A stretch of DNA of 64,000 nucleotides, taken from positions 50,007-114,006 of the forward strand of contig NW_027476966.1 of NCBI RefSeq assembly GCF_051020955.1. The letters run 5' to 3'. Below, piece by piece: positions 38,442 through 51,110 of the stretch. The stretch comes from Megalopta genalis (lineage: Eukaryota; Arthropoda; Insecta; Hymenoptera; Halictidae). A program made the position numbers and the translations under genes. Position 1 is the stretch's first letter. Each line of letters begins with the position of its first letter. A model generated the notes under the pieces. It saw only the letters and a program-made list of their open reading frames with translations. It did no database searches and had not been told where the DNA came from.

Positions 38442-39529
38442 TCAGCTTCAACTGCATGCGAAACAAACGAGTTAGCTTTAAATCCATGCGAAACACATGA
38501 TTTAGCTTCAAATCAATGCGAAGAAGAAGGGTTATCTTCGAATCCATGCGAAACGAATAGTTTAGCTTCAATTACTTGTGATATACATGATTCAGCTTCA
38601 ACTGCATGCGAAACAAACGAGTTAGCTTCAAATCCATGCGAAACACATGATTTAGATTAAAATCAATGCGAAGTAGAAGGCTTATCTTCGAATAAATGCG
38701 AAACAAATGATATAGGTTCAAATACTTGTGATAAACATGATTTAGTTCAAAGAGCATGCGAAACAAACGAGTTAGCTTCAAGTCCAAACGAAAAACATGA
38801 TTTAGCATCAAGTCAACGCGAAGTTGATGGCTTAGCTTCAAATCTATGCGAAACGAAAGATTTAGCTTCACATACTTGTGAATATAAGTGATATAGCTTC
38901 AAATGCAGGCGAAACAAACGAGTTAGCTTCAAACCCATGCGAAACACATGACTTAGCATCTAATCAATGCGAAGTAGAAGGCTAATCTTCGAATCCATGC
39001 GAAACACATGATATAGCTTCAAATACTTGTGATATACATGATTTAGTTTCAACAACATGCGAAACAAACGAGTTAGATTCAAATCCATGCGAAACACATG
39101 ATTTAGCTTCAAATCAATGCGAAGAAGAAGGGTTATCTTCGAATCCATGCGATACGAATAGTTTAGCTTCAATTACTTGTGATATACATGATTCAGATTC
39201 AACTGCATGCGAAACAAACGAGTTAGCTTCAAACCCATGCGAAACACATGATTTAGCATCTAATCAATGCTAAGTAGAAAGCTTAGTTTCAAATCCATGG
39301 GAATCAAATTGTTTAGTTTCAAATACTTGTGATACACTTGATTTAGCTTCAACAGCATGCGAAACAAACGAGTTAGATTCAAATCCATGCGAAACACATG
39401 ATTTTGCTTCAAATCAATGCGAAATAGATGGATTATCTTCGAATCCATGCGAAACAAATGGTTTAACTTCAAATACTTGTGATATACATGATTTAGCTTC
39501 AACAGCATGCGAAATAAACGAGTTAGATT

Positions 39530-40316
39530 CAAATCCATGCGAAACACATGATTTAGCTTCAAATCAATGCGAAGAAGAAGGGTTATCTTCGAATCCATGC
39601 GAAACGAATAGTTTAGCTTCAATTACTTGTGATATACATGATTCAGCTTCAACTGCATGCGAAACAAACGAGTTAGCTTCAAATCCATGCGAAACACATG
39701 ATTTAGATTAAAATCAATGCGAAGTAGAAGGCTTATCTTCGAATAAATGCGAAACAAATGATATAGCTTCAAATACTTGTTATATACATGATTTAGCTTC
39801 AACAGCATGCGAAACAAACGAGTTAGCTTCAAACCGATGCGAAACACATGATTTAGCATCTAATCAATGCGAAGTAGAAGGCTGACCTTCGAATCCATGC
39901 GAAGCAAATTGTTTAGCTTCAAATACTTGTGATACACTTGATTTAGCTTCAACAGCATGCGAAGCAAACGAGTTATCATCAAATCCAAGGGAAACACATG
40001 ATTTATCTTCATATCAATGCTAAGTAGAAAGCTTAGCTTCAAATCCATGGGAATCAAATGGTTTAGCTTCAAATACTTGTGATATACATGATTTAGCTTC
40101 AACTGCTAGCGAAAAAACGAGTTAGCTTCAATCCATGCGAAACACATGATTTAGCATCTAATCAATGCGAAGTAGAAGGCTGATCTTCGAATCCATGCGA
40201 AGCAAATTGTTTAGCTCCAAATACTTGTGATGCACTTGATTTAGCTTCAACAGCATGCGAAATAAACGAGTTAGCTTCAAATCCATGCGAAACACATGAT
40301 TTAGCTTCAAATCAAT
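39530..40316 (+). repeat. Partial fourth copy of the 9.5-10.9 kb segment
   Basis: Aligns with about 9,527-10,313. It carries the 29-mer at 40,090-40,118, immediately followed by a second 29-bp monomer, AGTTAGCTTCAATCCATGCG, lacking one A near 40,131. Private changes are TTGTTATATACATG (39,780) and TGATGCACTTG (40,229). Confidence 0.84.
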
Positions 40317-40624
40317 GTGAAGTAGAAGGCTTATATTCGAATCCATGCGAAACAAATAGATTATCTTCAAATACTTGTGATATACATGATTTAGCTTCAA
40401 CAGCATGCGAAACAAACGAGTTATCTTCAAATCCATGCGAAACACATGATTTAGCATCAAATCAATGCGAAGTAGAAGGCTGATCTTCGAATCCATGCGT
40501 AACAAATGGTTTAGCTGCAAATACTTGTGATATATATGATTTAGCTTCAACAGCATGCGAAACGAACGAGATAGCTTCAAATCCATGCGAAACACATGAT
40601 TTAGCTTCAAATCAATGCGAAGTA
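40295..40624 (+). repeat. 330-bp segment repeated at +600, copy 1
   Basis: Runs from AATCAATGTGAAGTAGAAGG to GAAGTAG and recurs at 40,895-41,224, exactly four HORs downstream. It includes CATGCGTAACAAATGG and AACGAACGAGATAGC, which are otherwise rare. Confidence 0.84.
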
Positions 40625-41822
40625 GAAGGGTTATCTTCGAATCCATGCGAAACAAATGGTTTAGCTGCAAATACTTGTGATATACATGATTTAGCTTCAA
40701 CTGCATACGAAAAAAAAGAGTTAGCTTCAAATCCATGCGAAACACATGATTTAGCTTCAAATCAATGCGAAGTAGAAGGCATATCTTCGAATAAATGCGA
40801 AACAAATGATATAGCTTCAAATACTTGTGATATACATGATTTAGTTCCAACAGCATGCGAAACAAACGAGTTAGAATCAAATCCATGCGAAACAAATGAT
40901 TTAGCTTCAAATCAATGTGAAGTAGAAGGCTTATATTCGAATCCATGCGAAACAAATAGATTATCTTCAAATACTTGTGATATACATGATTTAGCTTCAA
41001 CAGCATGCGAAACAAACGAGTTATCTTCAAATCCATGCGAAACACATGATTTAGCATCAAATCAATGCGAAGTAGAAGGCTGATCTTCGAATCCATGCGT
41101 AACAAATGGTTTAGCTGCAAATACTTGTGATATATATGATTTAGCTTCAACAGCATGCGAAACGAACGAGATAGCTTCAAATCCATGCGAAACACATGAT
41201 TTAGCTTCAAATCAATGCGAAGTAGGAGGCTTACCTTCGATCCTATGCGATACAAATGGTTTAGCTTCAAATACTTGTGATATACATGATTTAGCTTCAA
41301 CAGCATGCGAAACAAACGAGTTATCTTCAAATCCATGCGAAACACATGATTTAGCATCAAATCAATGCGAAGTAGAAGGCTGATCTTCGAATCCATGCGT
41401 AACAAATGGTTTAGCTGCAAATACTTGTGATATACATGATTTAGCTTCAACTGCATGCGAAACAAACGAGTTAGCTGCTAATCCATGCGAAACACATGAT
41501 TTAGATTAAAATCAATGCGAAGTAGAAGGCTTATTTTCGAATCCATGCGAAACAAATGGTTTAGCTTCAAATCCTTGTGATATACATGATTTAGCTTCAA
41601 CTGCATGCGAAACAAACGAGTTAGCTTAAAATCCATGCGGAACACATGATTTAGATTAAAATCAATGCGAAGTAGAAGGCTTATCTTCGAATCCATGCGA
41701 AGCAAATGGTTTAGCTTCAAATACTTTTGATACACTTGAGTTAGCTTCAGCATCATGCGAAACAAACGAGTTAGCTTCAAATCCTTGCGAAACACATGAT
41801 TTAGCATCAAATCAATGCGAAG
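40572..41822 (+). repeat. 1.25-kb segment (offset 7,138), copy 1
   Basis: Matches 47,710-48,960. Diagnostic variants are GAAGGCTTATATTCGAATCC, CAAATAGATTATCTTC, CATGCGTAACAAATGG and TAGGAGGCTTACCTTCGATC. The shared stretch ends where GTGGAAGACTTATC here replaces GTAGGAGGCTTACC in the other copy. Confidence 0.85.
40895..41224 (+). repeat. 330-bp segment repeated at +600, copy 2
   Basis: Second copy. The subsequent monomer is GGAGGCTTACC here and GAAGGGTTATC after copy 1, which marks the edge. A part (ATCTTCAAATCC with CATGCGTAAC) appears a third time at about 41,330-41,410. Confidence 0.84.
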
Positions 41823-42676
41823 TGGAAGACTTATCTTCGAATCAATGCGAAACGAATAGTTTAGCTTCAAATACTTGTGATATACATGATTCAGCTTCAA
41901 CTGCATGCGAAACAAACGAGTTAGCTTTAAATCCATGCGAAACACATGATTTAGCTTCAAATCAATGCGAATTAGAAGGGTTGTCTTGGAATCCATGCGA
42001 AACGTATGATATAGCTACAAATACTTGTGATATACATGATTTAGCTTCAACAGCATGCGAAAAAACGAGTTAGCTTCAAATCCATGCGAAACACATGATT
42101 TAGCTTCAAATCAATGCGAAGTAGGAGGCTTACCTTCGATCCTATGCGATACAAATGGTTTAGCTTCAAATACTTGTGATATACATGATTTAGCTTCAAC
42201 AGCATGCGAAACAAACGAGTTATCTTCAAATCCATGCGAAACACATGATTTCGATTAAAATCAATGCGAAGTAGAAGGCTTAGCTTCGAATAAATGCGAA
42301 CCAAATGGTTTAGCTTCAAATACTTGTGATATGCATGATTTAGCTTCAACTACTAGCGAAAAAAACGAGTTAGCTTCAAATCCAAGCGAAACACCTGATT
42401 TAGCCTCAAATCAATGCGAAATAGAAGGGTTATCTTCGAATCCATGCGAAACAAATGATATAGCTTCAAATACGTGTGATATACATGATTCAGCTTCAAC
42501 TGCATGCGAAACAAACGAGTTAGCTTCAAATCCATGCGAAACACATGATTTCGATTAAAATCAATGCGAAGTAGAAGGCTTATCTTCGAATCCATGCGAA
42601 ACAAATGGTTTAGCTTCAAATACTTGTGATATACATGATTTAGCTTCAACTGCATGCGAAACAAACGTGTTAGCTT

Positions 42677-44051
42677 AAAATCCATGCGAAACACATGATT
42701 TAGCTTCAAATCAATGCGAAGAAGAAGGGTTATCTTCGAATCCATGCGAAACGAATAGTTTAGCTTCAATTACTTGTGATATACATGATTCAGCTTCAAC
42801 TGCATGCGAAACAAACGAGTTAGCTTCAAATCCATGCGAAACACATGATTTAGATTAAAATCAATGCGAAGTAGAAGGCTTATCTTCGAATAAATGCGAA
42901 ACAAATGATATAGCTTCAAATACTTGTGATATACATGATTTAGCTTCAACAGCATGCGAAACAAACGAGTTAGCTTCAAACCGATGCGAAACACATGATT
43001 TAGCATCTAATCAATGCGAAGTAGAAGGCTTATCTTCGAATCCATGCGAAGCAAATTGTTTAGCTTCAAATACTTGTGATACACTTGATTTAGCTTCAAC
43101 AGCATGCGAAGCAAACGAGTTATCATCAAATCCAAGGGAAACACATGATTTATCTTCATATCAATGCTAAGTAGAAAGCTTAGCTTCAAATCCATGGGAA
43201 TCAAATGGTTTAGCTTCAAATACTTGTGATATACATGATTTAGCTTCAACTGCTAGCGAAAAAACGAGTTAGCTTCAAACCCATGCGAAACACATGATTT
43301 AGCATCTAATCAATGCGAAGTAGAAGGCTGATCTTCGAATCCATGCGAAGCAAATTGTTTAGCTCCAAATACTTGTGATACACTTGATTTAGCTTCAACA
43401 GCATGCGAAATAAACGAGTTAGCTTCAAATCCATGCGAAACACATGATTTAGCTTCAAATCAATGCGAATTAGAAGGGTTATCTTCGATTCCATGCGATA
43501 CAAATGGTTTAGCTTCAAATAATTGTGATATACATGATTTAGCTTCAACAGCATGCGAAACAAACGAGTTAGCTACAAATCCATGCGAAACAAATGATTT
43601 AGCATCAAATCAATGCGAAGTAGAAGGCTGACCTTCGAATCCATGCGAAGCAAATGGTTTAGCTTCAAATACTTGTGATATAAATGATTTAGTTTCAACA
43701 GCATGCGAAACAAACGAGTTAGATTCAAATCCATGCAAAACACATGATTTAGCTTCAAATCAATGCGAAATAGATGGATTATCTTCGAATCCATGAGAAA
43801 CAAATGGTTTACCTTCAAATACTTGTGATATACATGATTTAGCTTCAACAGCATGCGAAGCAAACGAGTTATCTTCAAATCCAAGCGAAACACATGATTT
43901 ATCTTCAAATCAATGCTAAGTAGAAAACTTAGCTCCAAATCCATGGGTATCAAATGGTTTAGCTTCAAATACTTGTGATATACATGATTTAGCTTCAACA
44001 GCATGCGAAACAAACGAGTTAGCTTCAAATCCATGCGAAACACATGATTTA
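42677..44051 (+). repeat. Third copy of the 9.5-10.9 kb segment
   Basis: Aligns with 9,527-10,901 at offset 33,150 (1,105 monomers, 221 HORs) and includes the 29-mer at 43,237-43,265. It shares AACCGATGCG (42,970s) with the copies at 39.8 kb and 46.7 kb rather than the AACCCATGCG of 9.8 kb, so the three segment-IV copies are closer to each other than to segment II. Confidence 0.85.
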
Positions 44052-44455
44052 GCTTCAAATCAATGCGAAGTAGAAGGGTTATCTTCGAATCCATGCGAAA
44101 CAAATGGTTTAGCTGCAAATACTTGTGATATACATGATTTAGCTTCAACTGCATACGAAAAAAAAGAGTTAGCTTCAAATCCATGCGAAACACATGATTT
44201 AGCTTCAAATCAATGCGAAGTAGAAGGCATATCTTCGAATAAATGCGAAACAAATGATATAGCTTCAAATACTTGTGATACACTTGATTTAGCTTCAACA
44301 GCATGCGAAACAAACGAGTTAGATTCAAATCCATGCGAAACACATGATTTTGCTTCAAATCAATGCGAAATAGATGGATTATCTTCGAATCCATGCGAAA
44401 CAAATGGTTTAACTTCAAATACTTGTGATATACATGATTTAGCTTCAACAGCATG

Positions 44456-46601
44456 CGAAACAAACGAGTTAGCTTCAAATCCATGCGAAACACATGATTT
44501 AGATTAAAATCAATGCGAAGTAGAAGGCTTATCTTCGAATAAATGCGAAACAAATGATATAGCTTCAAATACTTGTGATAAGCATGATTTAGTTCAAAGA
44601 GCATGCGAAACAAACGAGTTAGCTTCAAGTCCAAACGAAAAACATGATTTAGCATCAAGTCAACGCGAAGTTGATGGCTCAGCTTCAAATCCATGTGAAA
44701 CGAAAGATTTAGCTTCACATACTTGTGAATATAAGTGATATAGCTTCAAATGCAGGCGAAACAAACGAGTTAGCTTCAAACCCATGCGAAACACATGACT
44801 TAGCATCTAATCAATGCGAAGTAGAAGGCTAATCTTCGAATCCATGCGAAACACATGATATAGCTTCAAATACTTGTGATATACATGATTTAGTTTCAAC
44901 AGCATGCGAAACAAACGAGTTAGATTCAAATCCATGCGAAACACATGATTTAGCTTCAAATCAATGCGAAGAAGAAGGGTTATCTTCGAATCCATGCGAT
45001 ACGAATAGTTTAGCTTCAATTACTTGTGATATACATGATTCAGCTTCAACTGCATGCGAAACAAACGAGTTAGCTTCAAACCCATGCGAAACACATGATT
45101 TAGCATCTAATCAATGCTAAGTAGAAAGCTTAGTTTCAAATCCATGGGAATCAAATTGTTTAGTTTCAAATACTTGTGATACACTTGATTTAGCTTCAAC
45201 AGCATGCGAAACAAACGAGTTAGATTCAAATCCATGCAAAACACGTGATTTAGCTTCAAATCAATGCGAAAGAGATGGATTATCTTCGAATCCATGCGAA
45301 ACAAATGATTTAGCTTCAAATACTTTCGATATAAATGATTTAGATTCAACTGCATGCGAAACAAACGAGTTAACTTCAAATCCATGCGAAACACATGATT
45401 TAGTTTCAAATCAATGCGAAGTAGAAGACTGACCTTCAAATCCATGTGAAACGAATAGATTAGCTTCCAAAACTTTTGATATACATGATTTAGCTTCAAC
45501 AGCATGCGAAGCAAACGAGTTATCTTCAAATCCAAGCGAAACACATGATTTAGCTTCAAATCAATGCGAAGTAGAAGGCTTAGCTTCAAATCCATGGGAA
45601 TCAAATGGTTTAGCTTCAAATACTTGTGATACACTTGATTTAGCTTCAACTGCATGCGAAACAAACGAGTTAGCTTGAAATCCATTTGAAACAAATGACT
45701 TAGCATCAAATCAATGCGAAGTAGAAAGCTGACCTTCGAATCCATGCGAAGCAAATTGTTTAGCTTCAAATACTTGTGATATAAATGATTTAGTTTCAAC
45801 AGCATGCGAAACAAACGAGTTAGCTTCGAATCCATGCGAAACAAATGGTTTAACTTCAAATACTTGTGATATACATGATTTAGCTTGAACAGCATGCGAA
45901 ACAAACGAGTTAGCTTCAAATCCATGCGAAACACATGATTTAGATTAAAATCAATGCGAAGTAGAAGGCTTATCTTCGAATAAATGCGAAACAAATGATA
46001 TAGCTTCAAATACTTGTGATATACATGATTTAGTTCCAACAGCATGCGAAACAAACGAGTTAGAATCAAATCCATGCGAAACAAATGATCTAGCTTCAAA
46101 TCAATGCGAAGAAGAAGGGTTATCTTCGAATCCATGCGAAACGAATAGTTTAGCTTCAATTACTTGTGATATACATGATTCAGCTTCAACAGCATGCGAA
46201 ACAAACGAGTTAGCTTCAAATCCATGCGAAACACATGATTTAGCTTCAAATCAATGCGAGGTGGAAGACTTATCTTCGAATCCATGCGAAACGTATAGTT
46301 TAGCTTCAAATACTTGTGATATACATGATTCAGCTTCAACTGCATGCGAAACAAACGAGTTAGCTTTAAATCCATGCGAAACACATGATTTAGCTTCAAA
46401 TCAATGCGAAGAAGAAGGGTTATCTTCGAATCCATGCGAAACGAATAGTTTAGCTTCAATTACTTGTGATATACATGATTCAGCTTCAACTGCATGCGAA
46501 ACAAACGAGTTAGCTTCAAATCCATGCGAAACACATGATTTAGATTAAAATCAATGCGAAGTAGAAGGCTTATCTTCGAATAAATGCGAAACAAATGATA
46601 T
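44456..46601 (+). repeat. 2.15-kb segment (offset 7,888 from copy 2), copy 3
   Basis: Aligned with about 36,568-38,713. It contains the last 31-mer of the window (44,706), partial block Q copy c and the start of the segment shared with 8.4-10.9 kb. It therefore chains segments II, III and IV together. Confidence 0.84.
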
Positions 46602-47751
46602 AGCTTCAAATACTTGTGATATACATGATTTAGCTTCAACAGCATGCGAAACAAACGAGTTAGCTTCAAACCGATGCGAAACACATGATTTAGCATCTAA
46701 TCAATGCGAAGTAGAAGGCTGATCTTCGAATCCATGCGAAGCAAATTGTTTAGCTTCAAATACTTGTGATACAATTGATTTAGCTTCAACAGCATGCGAA
46801 GCAAACGAGTTATCATCAAATCCAAGGGAAACACATGATTTATCTTCATATCAATGCTAAGTAGAAAGCTTAGCTTCAAATCCATGGGAATCAAATGGTT
46901 TAGCTTCAAATACTTGTGATATACATGATTTAGCTTCAACTGCTAGCGAAAAAACGAGTTAGCTTCAAACCCATGCGAAACACATGATTTAGCATCTAAT
47001 CAATGCGAAGTAGAAGGCTGATCTTCGAATCCATGCGAAGCAAATTGTTTAGCTCCAAATACTTGTGATACACTTGATTTAGCTTCAACAGCATGCGAAA
47101 TAAACGAGTTAGCTTCAAATCCATGCGAAACACATGATTTAGCTTCAAATCAATGCGAATTAGAAGGGTTATCTTCGATTCCATGCGATACAAATGGTTT
47201 AGCTTCAAATAATTGTGATATACATGATTTAGCTTCAACAGCATGCGAAACAAACGAGTTAGCTACAAATCCATGCGAAACAAATGATTTAGCATCAAAT
47301 CAATGCGAAGTAGAAGGCTGACCTTCGAATCCATGCGAAGCACTTGGTTTAGCTTCAAATACTTGTGATATAAATGATTTAGTTTCAACAGCATGCGAAA
47401 CAAACGAGTTAGATTCAAATCCATGCAAAACACATGATTTAGCTTCAAATCAATGCGAAATAGATGGATTATCTTCGAATCCATGAGAAACAAATGGTTT
47501 ACCTTCAAATACTTGTGATATACATGATTTAGCTTCAACAGCATGCGAAGCAAACGAGTTATCTTCAAATCCAAGCGAAACACATGATTTATCTTCAAAT
47601 CAATGCTAAGTAGAAAACTTAGCTCCAAATCCATGGGTATCAAATGGTTTAGCTTCAAATACTTGTGATATACATGATTTAGCTTCAACAGCATGCGAAA
47701 CAAACGAGTTAGCTTCAAATCCATGCGAAACACATGATTTAGCTTCAAATC
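45286..47751 (+). repeat. 2.47-kb segment recurring 36,840 bp away, copy 2
   Basis: See the counterpart at 8,446-10,911. The left junction is the partial block Q at 45,307. The right edge is where GCTTCAAATC here replaces GCATCTAATC at 10,901-10,910. Private changes include ACAATTGATT (46,771) and GCACTTGGTTT (47,340). Confidence 0.86.
45307..45456 (+). repeat. Partial block Q, copy c
   Basis: Same left junction as copies a and b, but B keeps the intact CAATGCGAAGTAG seen in full block Q copy 1. It lies where the 36,840-bp-offset duplication begins, so it joins the histories of segments II and IV. Confidence 0.85.
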
Positions 47752-48960
47752 AATGCGAAGTAGAAGGGTTATCTTCGAATCCATGCGAAACAAATGGTTT
47801 AGCTGCAAATACTTGTGATATACATGATTTAGCTTCAACTGCATACGAAAAAAAAGAGTTAGCTTCAAATCCATGCGAAACACATGATTTAGCTTCAAAT
47901 CAATGCGAAGTAGAAGGCATATCTTCGAATAAATGCGAAACAAATGATATAGCTTCAAATACTTGTGATATACATGATTTAGTTCCAACAGCATGCGAAA
48001 CAAACGAGTTAGAATCAAATCCATGCGAAACAAATGATTTAGCTTCAAATCAATGTGAAGTAGAAGGCTTATATTCGAATCCATGCGAAACAAATAGATT
48101 ATCTTCAAATACTTGTGATATACATGATTTAGCTTCAACAGCATGCGAAACAAACGAGTTATCTTCAAATCCATGCGAAACACATGATTTAGCATCAAAT
48201 CAATGCGAAGTAGAAGGCTGATCTTCGAATCCATGCGTAACAAATGGTTTAGCTGCAAATACTTGTGATATATATGATTTAGCTTCAACAGCATGCGAAA
48301 CGAACGAGATAGCTTCAAATCCATGCGAAACACATGATTTAGCTTCAAATCAATGCGAAGTAGGAGGCTTACCTTCGATCCTATGCGATACAAATGGTTT
48401 AGCTTCAAATACTTGTGATATACATGATTTAGCTTCAACAGCATGCGAAACAAACGAGTTATCTTCAAATCCATGCGAAACACATGATTTAGCATCAAAT
48501 CAATGCGAAGTAGAAGGCTGATCTTCGAATCCATGCGTAACAAATGGTTTAGCTGCAAATACTTGTGATATACATGATTTAGCTTCAACTGCATGCGAAA
48601 CAAACGAGTTAGCTGCTAATCCATGCGAAACACATGATTTAGATTAAAATCAATGCGAAGTAGAAGGCTTATTTTCGAATCCATGCGAAACAAATGGTTT
48701 AGCTTCAAATCCTTGTGATATACATGATTTAGCTTCAACTGCATGCGAAACAAACGAGTTAGCTTAAAATCCATGCGGAACACATGATTTAGATTAAAAT
48801 CAATGCGAAGTAGAAGGCTTATCTTCGAATCCATGCGAAGCAAATGGTTTAGCTTCAAATACTTTTGATACACTTGAGTTAGCTTCAGCATCATGCGAAA
48901 CAAACGAGTTAGCTTCAAATCCTTGCGAAACACATGATTTAGCATCAAATCAATGCGAAG
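47710..48960 (+). repeat. 1.25-kb segment (offset 7,138), copy 2
   Basis: Second copy. It forms the bridge from segment IV to the marker-free segment V, whose typical variants first become frequent here. Confidence 0.85.
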
Positions 48961-51110
48961 TAGGAGGCTTACCTTCGATCCTATGCGATACAAATGGTTT
49001 AGCTTCAAATACTTGTGATATACATGATTTAGCTTCAACAGCATGCGAAACAAACGAGTTATCTTCAAATCCATGCGAAACACATGATTTAGCATCAAAT
49101 CAATGCGAAGTAGAAGGCTGATCTTCGAATCCATGCGTAACAAATGGTTTAGCTGCAAATACTTGTGATATACATGATTTAGCTTCAACTGCATGCGAAA
49201 CAAACGAGTTAGCTGCTAATCCATGCGAAACACATGATTTAGATTAAAATCAATGCGAAGTAGAAGGCTTATTCTCGAATCCATGCGAAACAAATGGTTT
49301 AGCTTCAAATCCTTGTGATATACATGATTTAGCTTCAACTGCATGCGAAACAAACGAGTTAGCTTAAAATCCATGCGGAACACATGATTTAGCTTCAAAT
49401 CAATGCGAAGTAGAAAGCTGATCTTCGAATCCATGCGAAGCAAATGGTTTAGCTTCAAATACTTTTGATACACTTGATTTAGCTTCAACAGCATGCGAAA
49501 CAAACGAGTTAGCTTCAAATCCATGCGAAACACATGATTTAGCATCAAATCAATGCGATGTGGAAGGCTTATCTTCGAATCCATGCGAAACGAATAGTTT
49601 AGCTTCAAATACTTGTGATATACATGATTCAGCTTCAACTGCATGCGAAACAAACGGGTTAGCTTTAAATCCATGCGAAACACATGATTTAGATTAAAAT
49701 CAATGCGAAGTAGAAGGCTTATCTTCGAATCCATGCGCAACAAATGGTTTAGCTTCAAATGCTTGTGATATACATGATTTAGCTACAACTGCATGCGAAA
49801 AAACGAGTTAGCTTCAAAACCAAGCGAAACACATGATTTAGCCTCAAATCAATGCGAAGTAGAAGGCTTAGGTTCGAATAAATGCGAAACAAATGGTTTA
49901 GCTTCAAATACTTGTGATATATATGATTTAGCTTCAACAGCATGCGAAACAAACGAGTTAGCTTCAAATCCATGCGAAACACATGATTTAGCTTCAAATC
50001 AATGCGGAGTAGGAGGCTTATCTCCGATCCCATGCGATACAAATGGTTTAGCTTCAAATACTTGTGATATAGATGATTGAGCTTCAACAGCATGCGAAAC
50101 AAATGAGTTATATTCAAATCCATGCGAAACACATGATTTAGCATCAAATCAATGCGAAGGAGAAAGCTGATCTTCGAATCCATGCGAAGCAAATGGTTTA
50201 GCTTCAAATACTTGTGATATACATGATTTAGCTACAACAGCATGCGAAAAAAACGAGTTAGCTTCAAAACCTAGCGAAACACAAGATTTAGCCTCAAATC
50301 AATGCGAAGTAGATGGCTTAGCTTCGAATAAATGCGAACCAAATGGTTTAGCTTCAAATACTTGTGATATGCATGATTTAGCTTCAACTACTAGCGAAAA
50401 AAAACGAGTTAGCTTCAAATCCAAGCGAAACACCTGATTTAGCCTCAAATCAATGCGAAATAGAAGGGTTATCTTCGAATCCATGCGAAACAAATGATAT
50501 AGCTTCAAATACGTGTGATATACATGATTCAGCTTCAACTGCATGCGAAATAAACGAGTTAGCTTCAAATCCATGCGAAACACATGATTTCGATTAAAAT
50601 CAATGCGAAGTAGAAGGCTTATCTTCGAATCCATGCGAAACAAATGGTTTAGCTTCAAATACTTGTGATATACATGATTTAGCTTCAACTGCATGCGAAA
50701 CAAACGTGTTAGCTTAAAATCCATGCGGAACACATGATTTAGCTTCAAATCAATGCGAATTAGAAGGGTTATCTTGGAATGCATGCGAAACGTATGATAT
50801 AGCTTCAAATACTTGTGATATACATGATTTAGCTTCAACAGCATGCGAAACAGACGAGTTAGCTTCAAATCCATGCGAAACACATGATTTAGCATCAAAT
50901 CAATGCGAAGTAGAAGGCTGATCTTCGAATCCATGCGAAGCAAATGGTTTAGCTTCAAATACTTGTGATATACATGATTCAGCTTCAACTGCATGCGAAA
51001 CAAACGAGTTAGCTTCAAATCCATGCGAAACACATGATTTCGATTAAAATCAATGCGAAGTAGAAGGCTTATCTTCGAATCCATGCGAAACAAATGGTTT
51101 AGCTTCAAAT
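48945..51110 (+). repeat. Family U, copy 1 (2.17 kb, offset 4,827)
   Basis: Matches 53,772-55,937. Diagnostic variants are TAGGAGGCTTACCTTCGATC, GCTTATTCTCGAATCC, CAATGCGATGTGGAAGG, GGCTTAGGTTCG and GGCTTATCTCCGATCCC. An A-run near 50,397 is eight bases here and seven in the second copy. Confidence 0.86.

Larger units (their letters stand above)
27183..44736 (+). repeat. 31-bp marker monomers, cluster 3 (nine copies)
   Basis: Copies at 27,183-27,213, 27,934-27,964, 28,985-29,015, 33,515-33,545, 34,266-34,296, 35,317-35,347, 36,818-36,848, 38,859-38,889 and 44,706-44,736. The first three recur at +6,332 as the next three. After 44,736 no further copy was found in the remaining 19 kb. Confidence 0.9.
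35916..48944 (+). repeat. Array segment IV: mosaic of segments shared with other parts of the window
   Basis: Built from pieces recognisable elsewhere: 35,929-38,441 matches 28,096-30,608; 39,530-40,316 and 42,677-44,051 match parts of 9.5-10.9 kb; 44,456-46,601 matches about 36,568-38,713; 45,286-47,751 matches 8,446-10,911; 47,710-48,960 matches 40,572-41,822. The last three 31-bp markers of the window (36,818, 38,859 and 44,706) lie here. The segment is continuous satellite with no gene. Confidence 0.87.
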
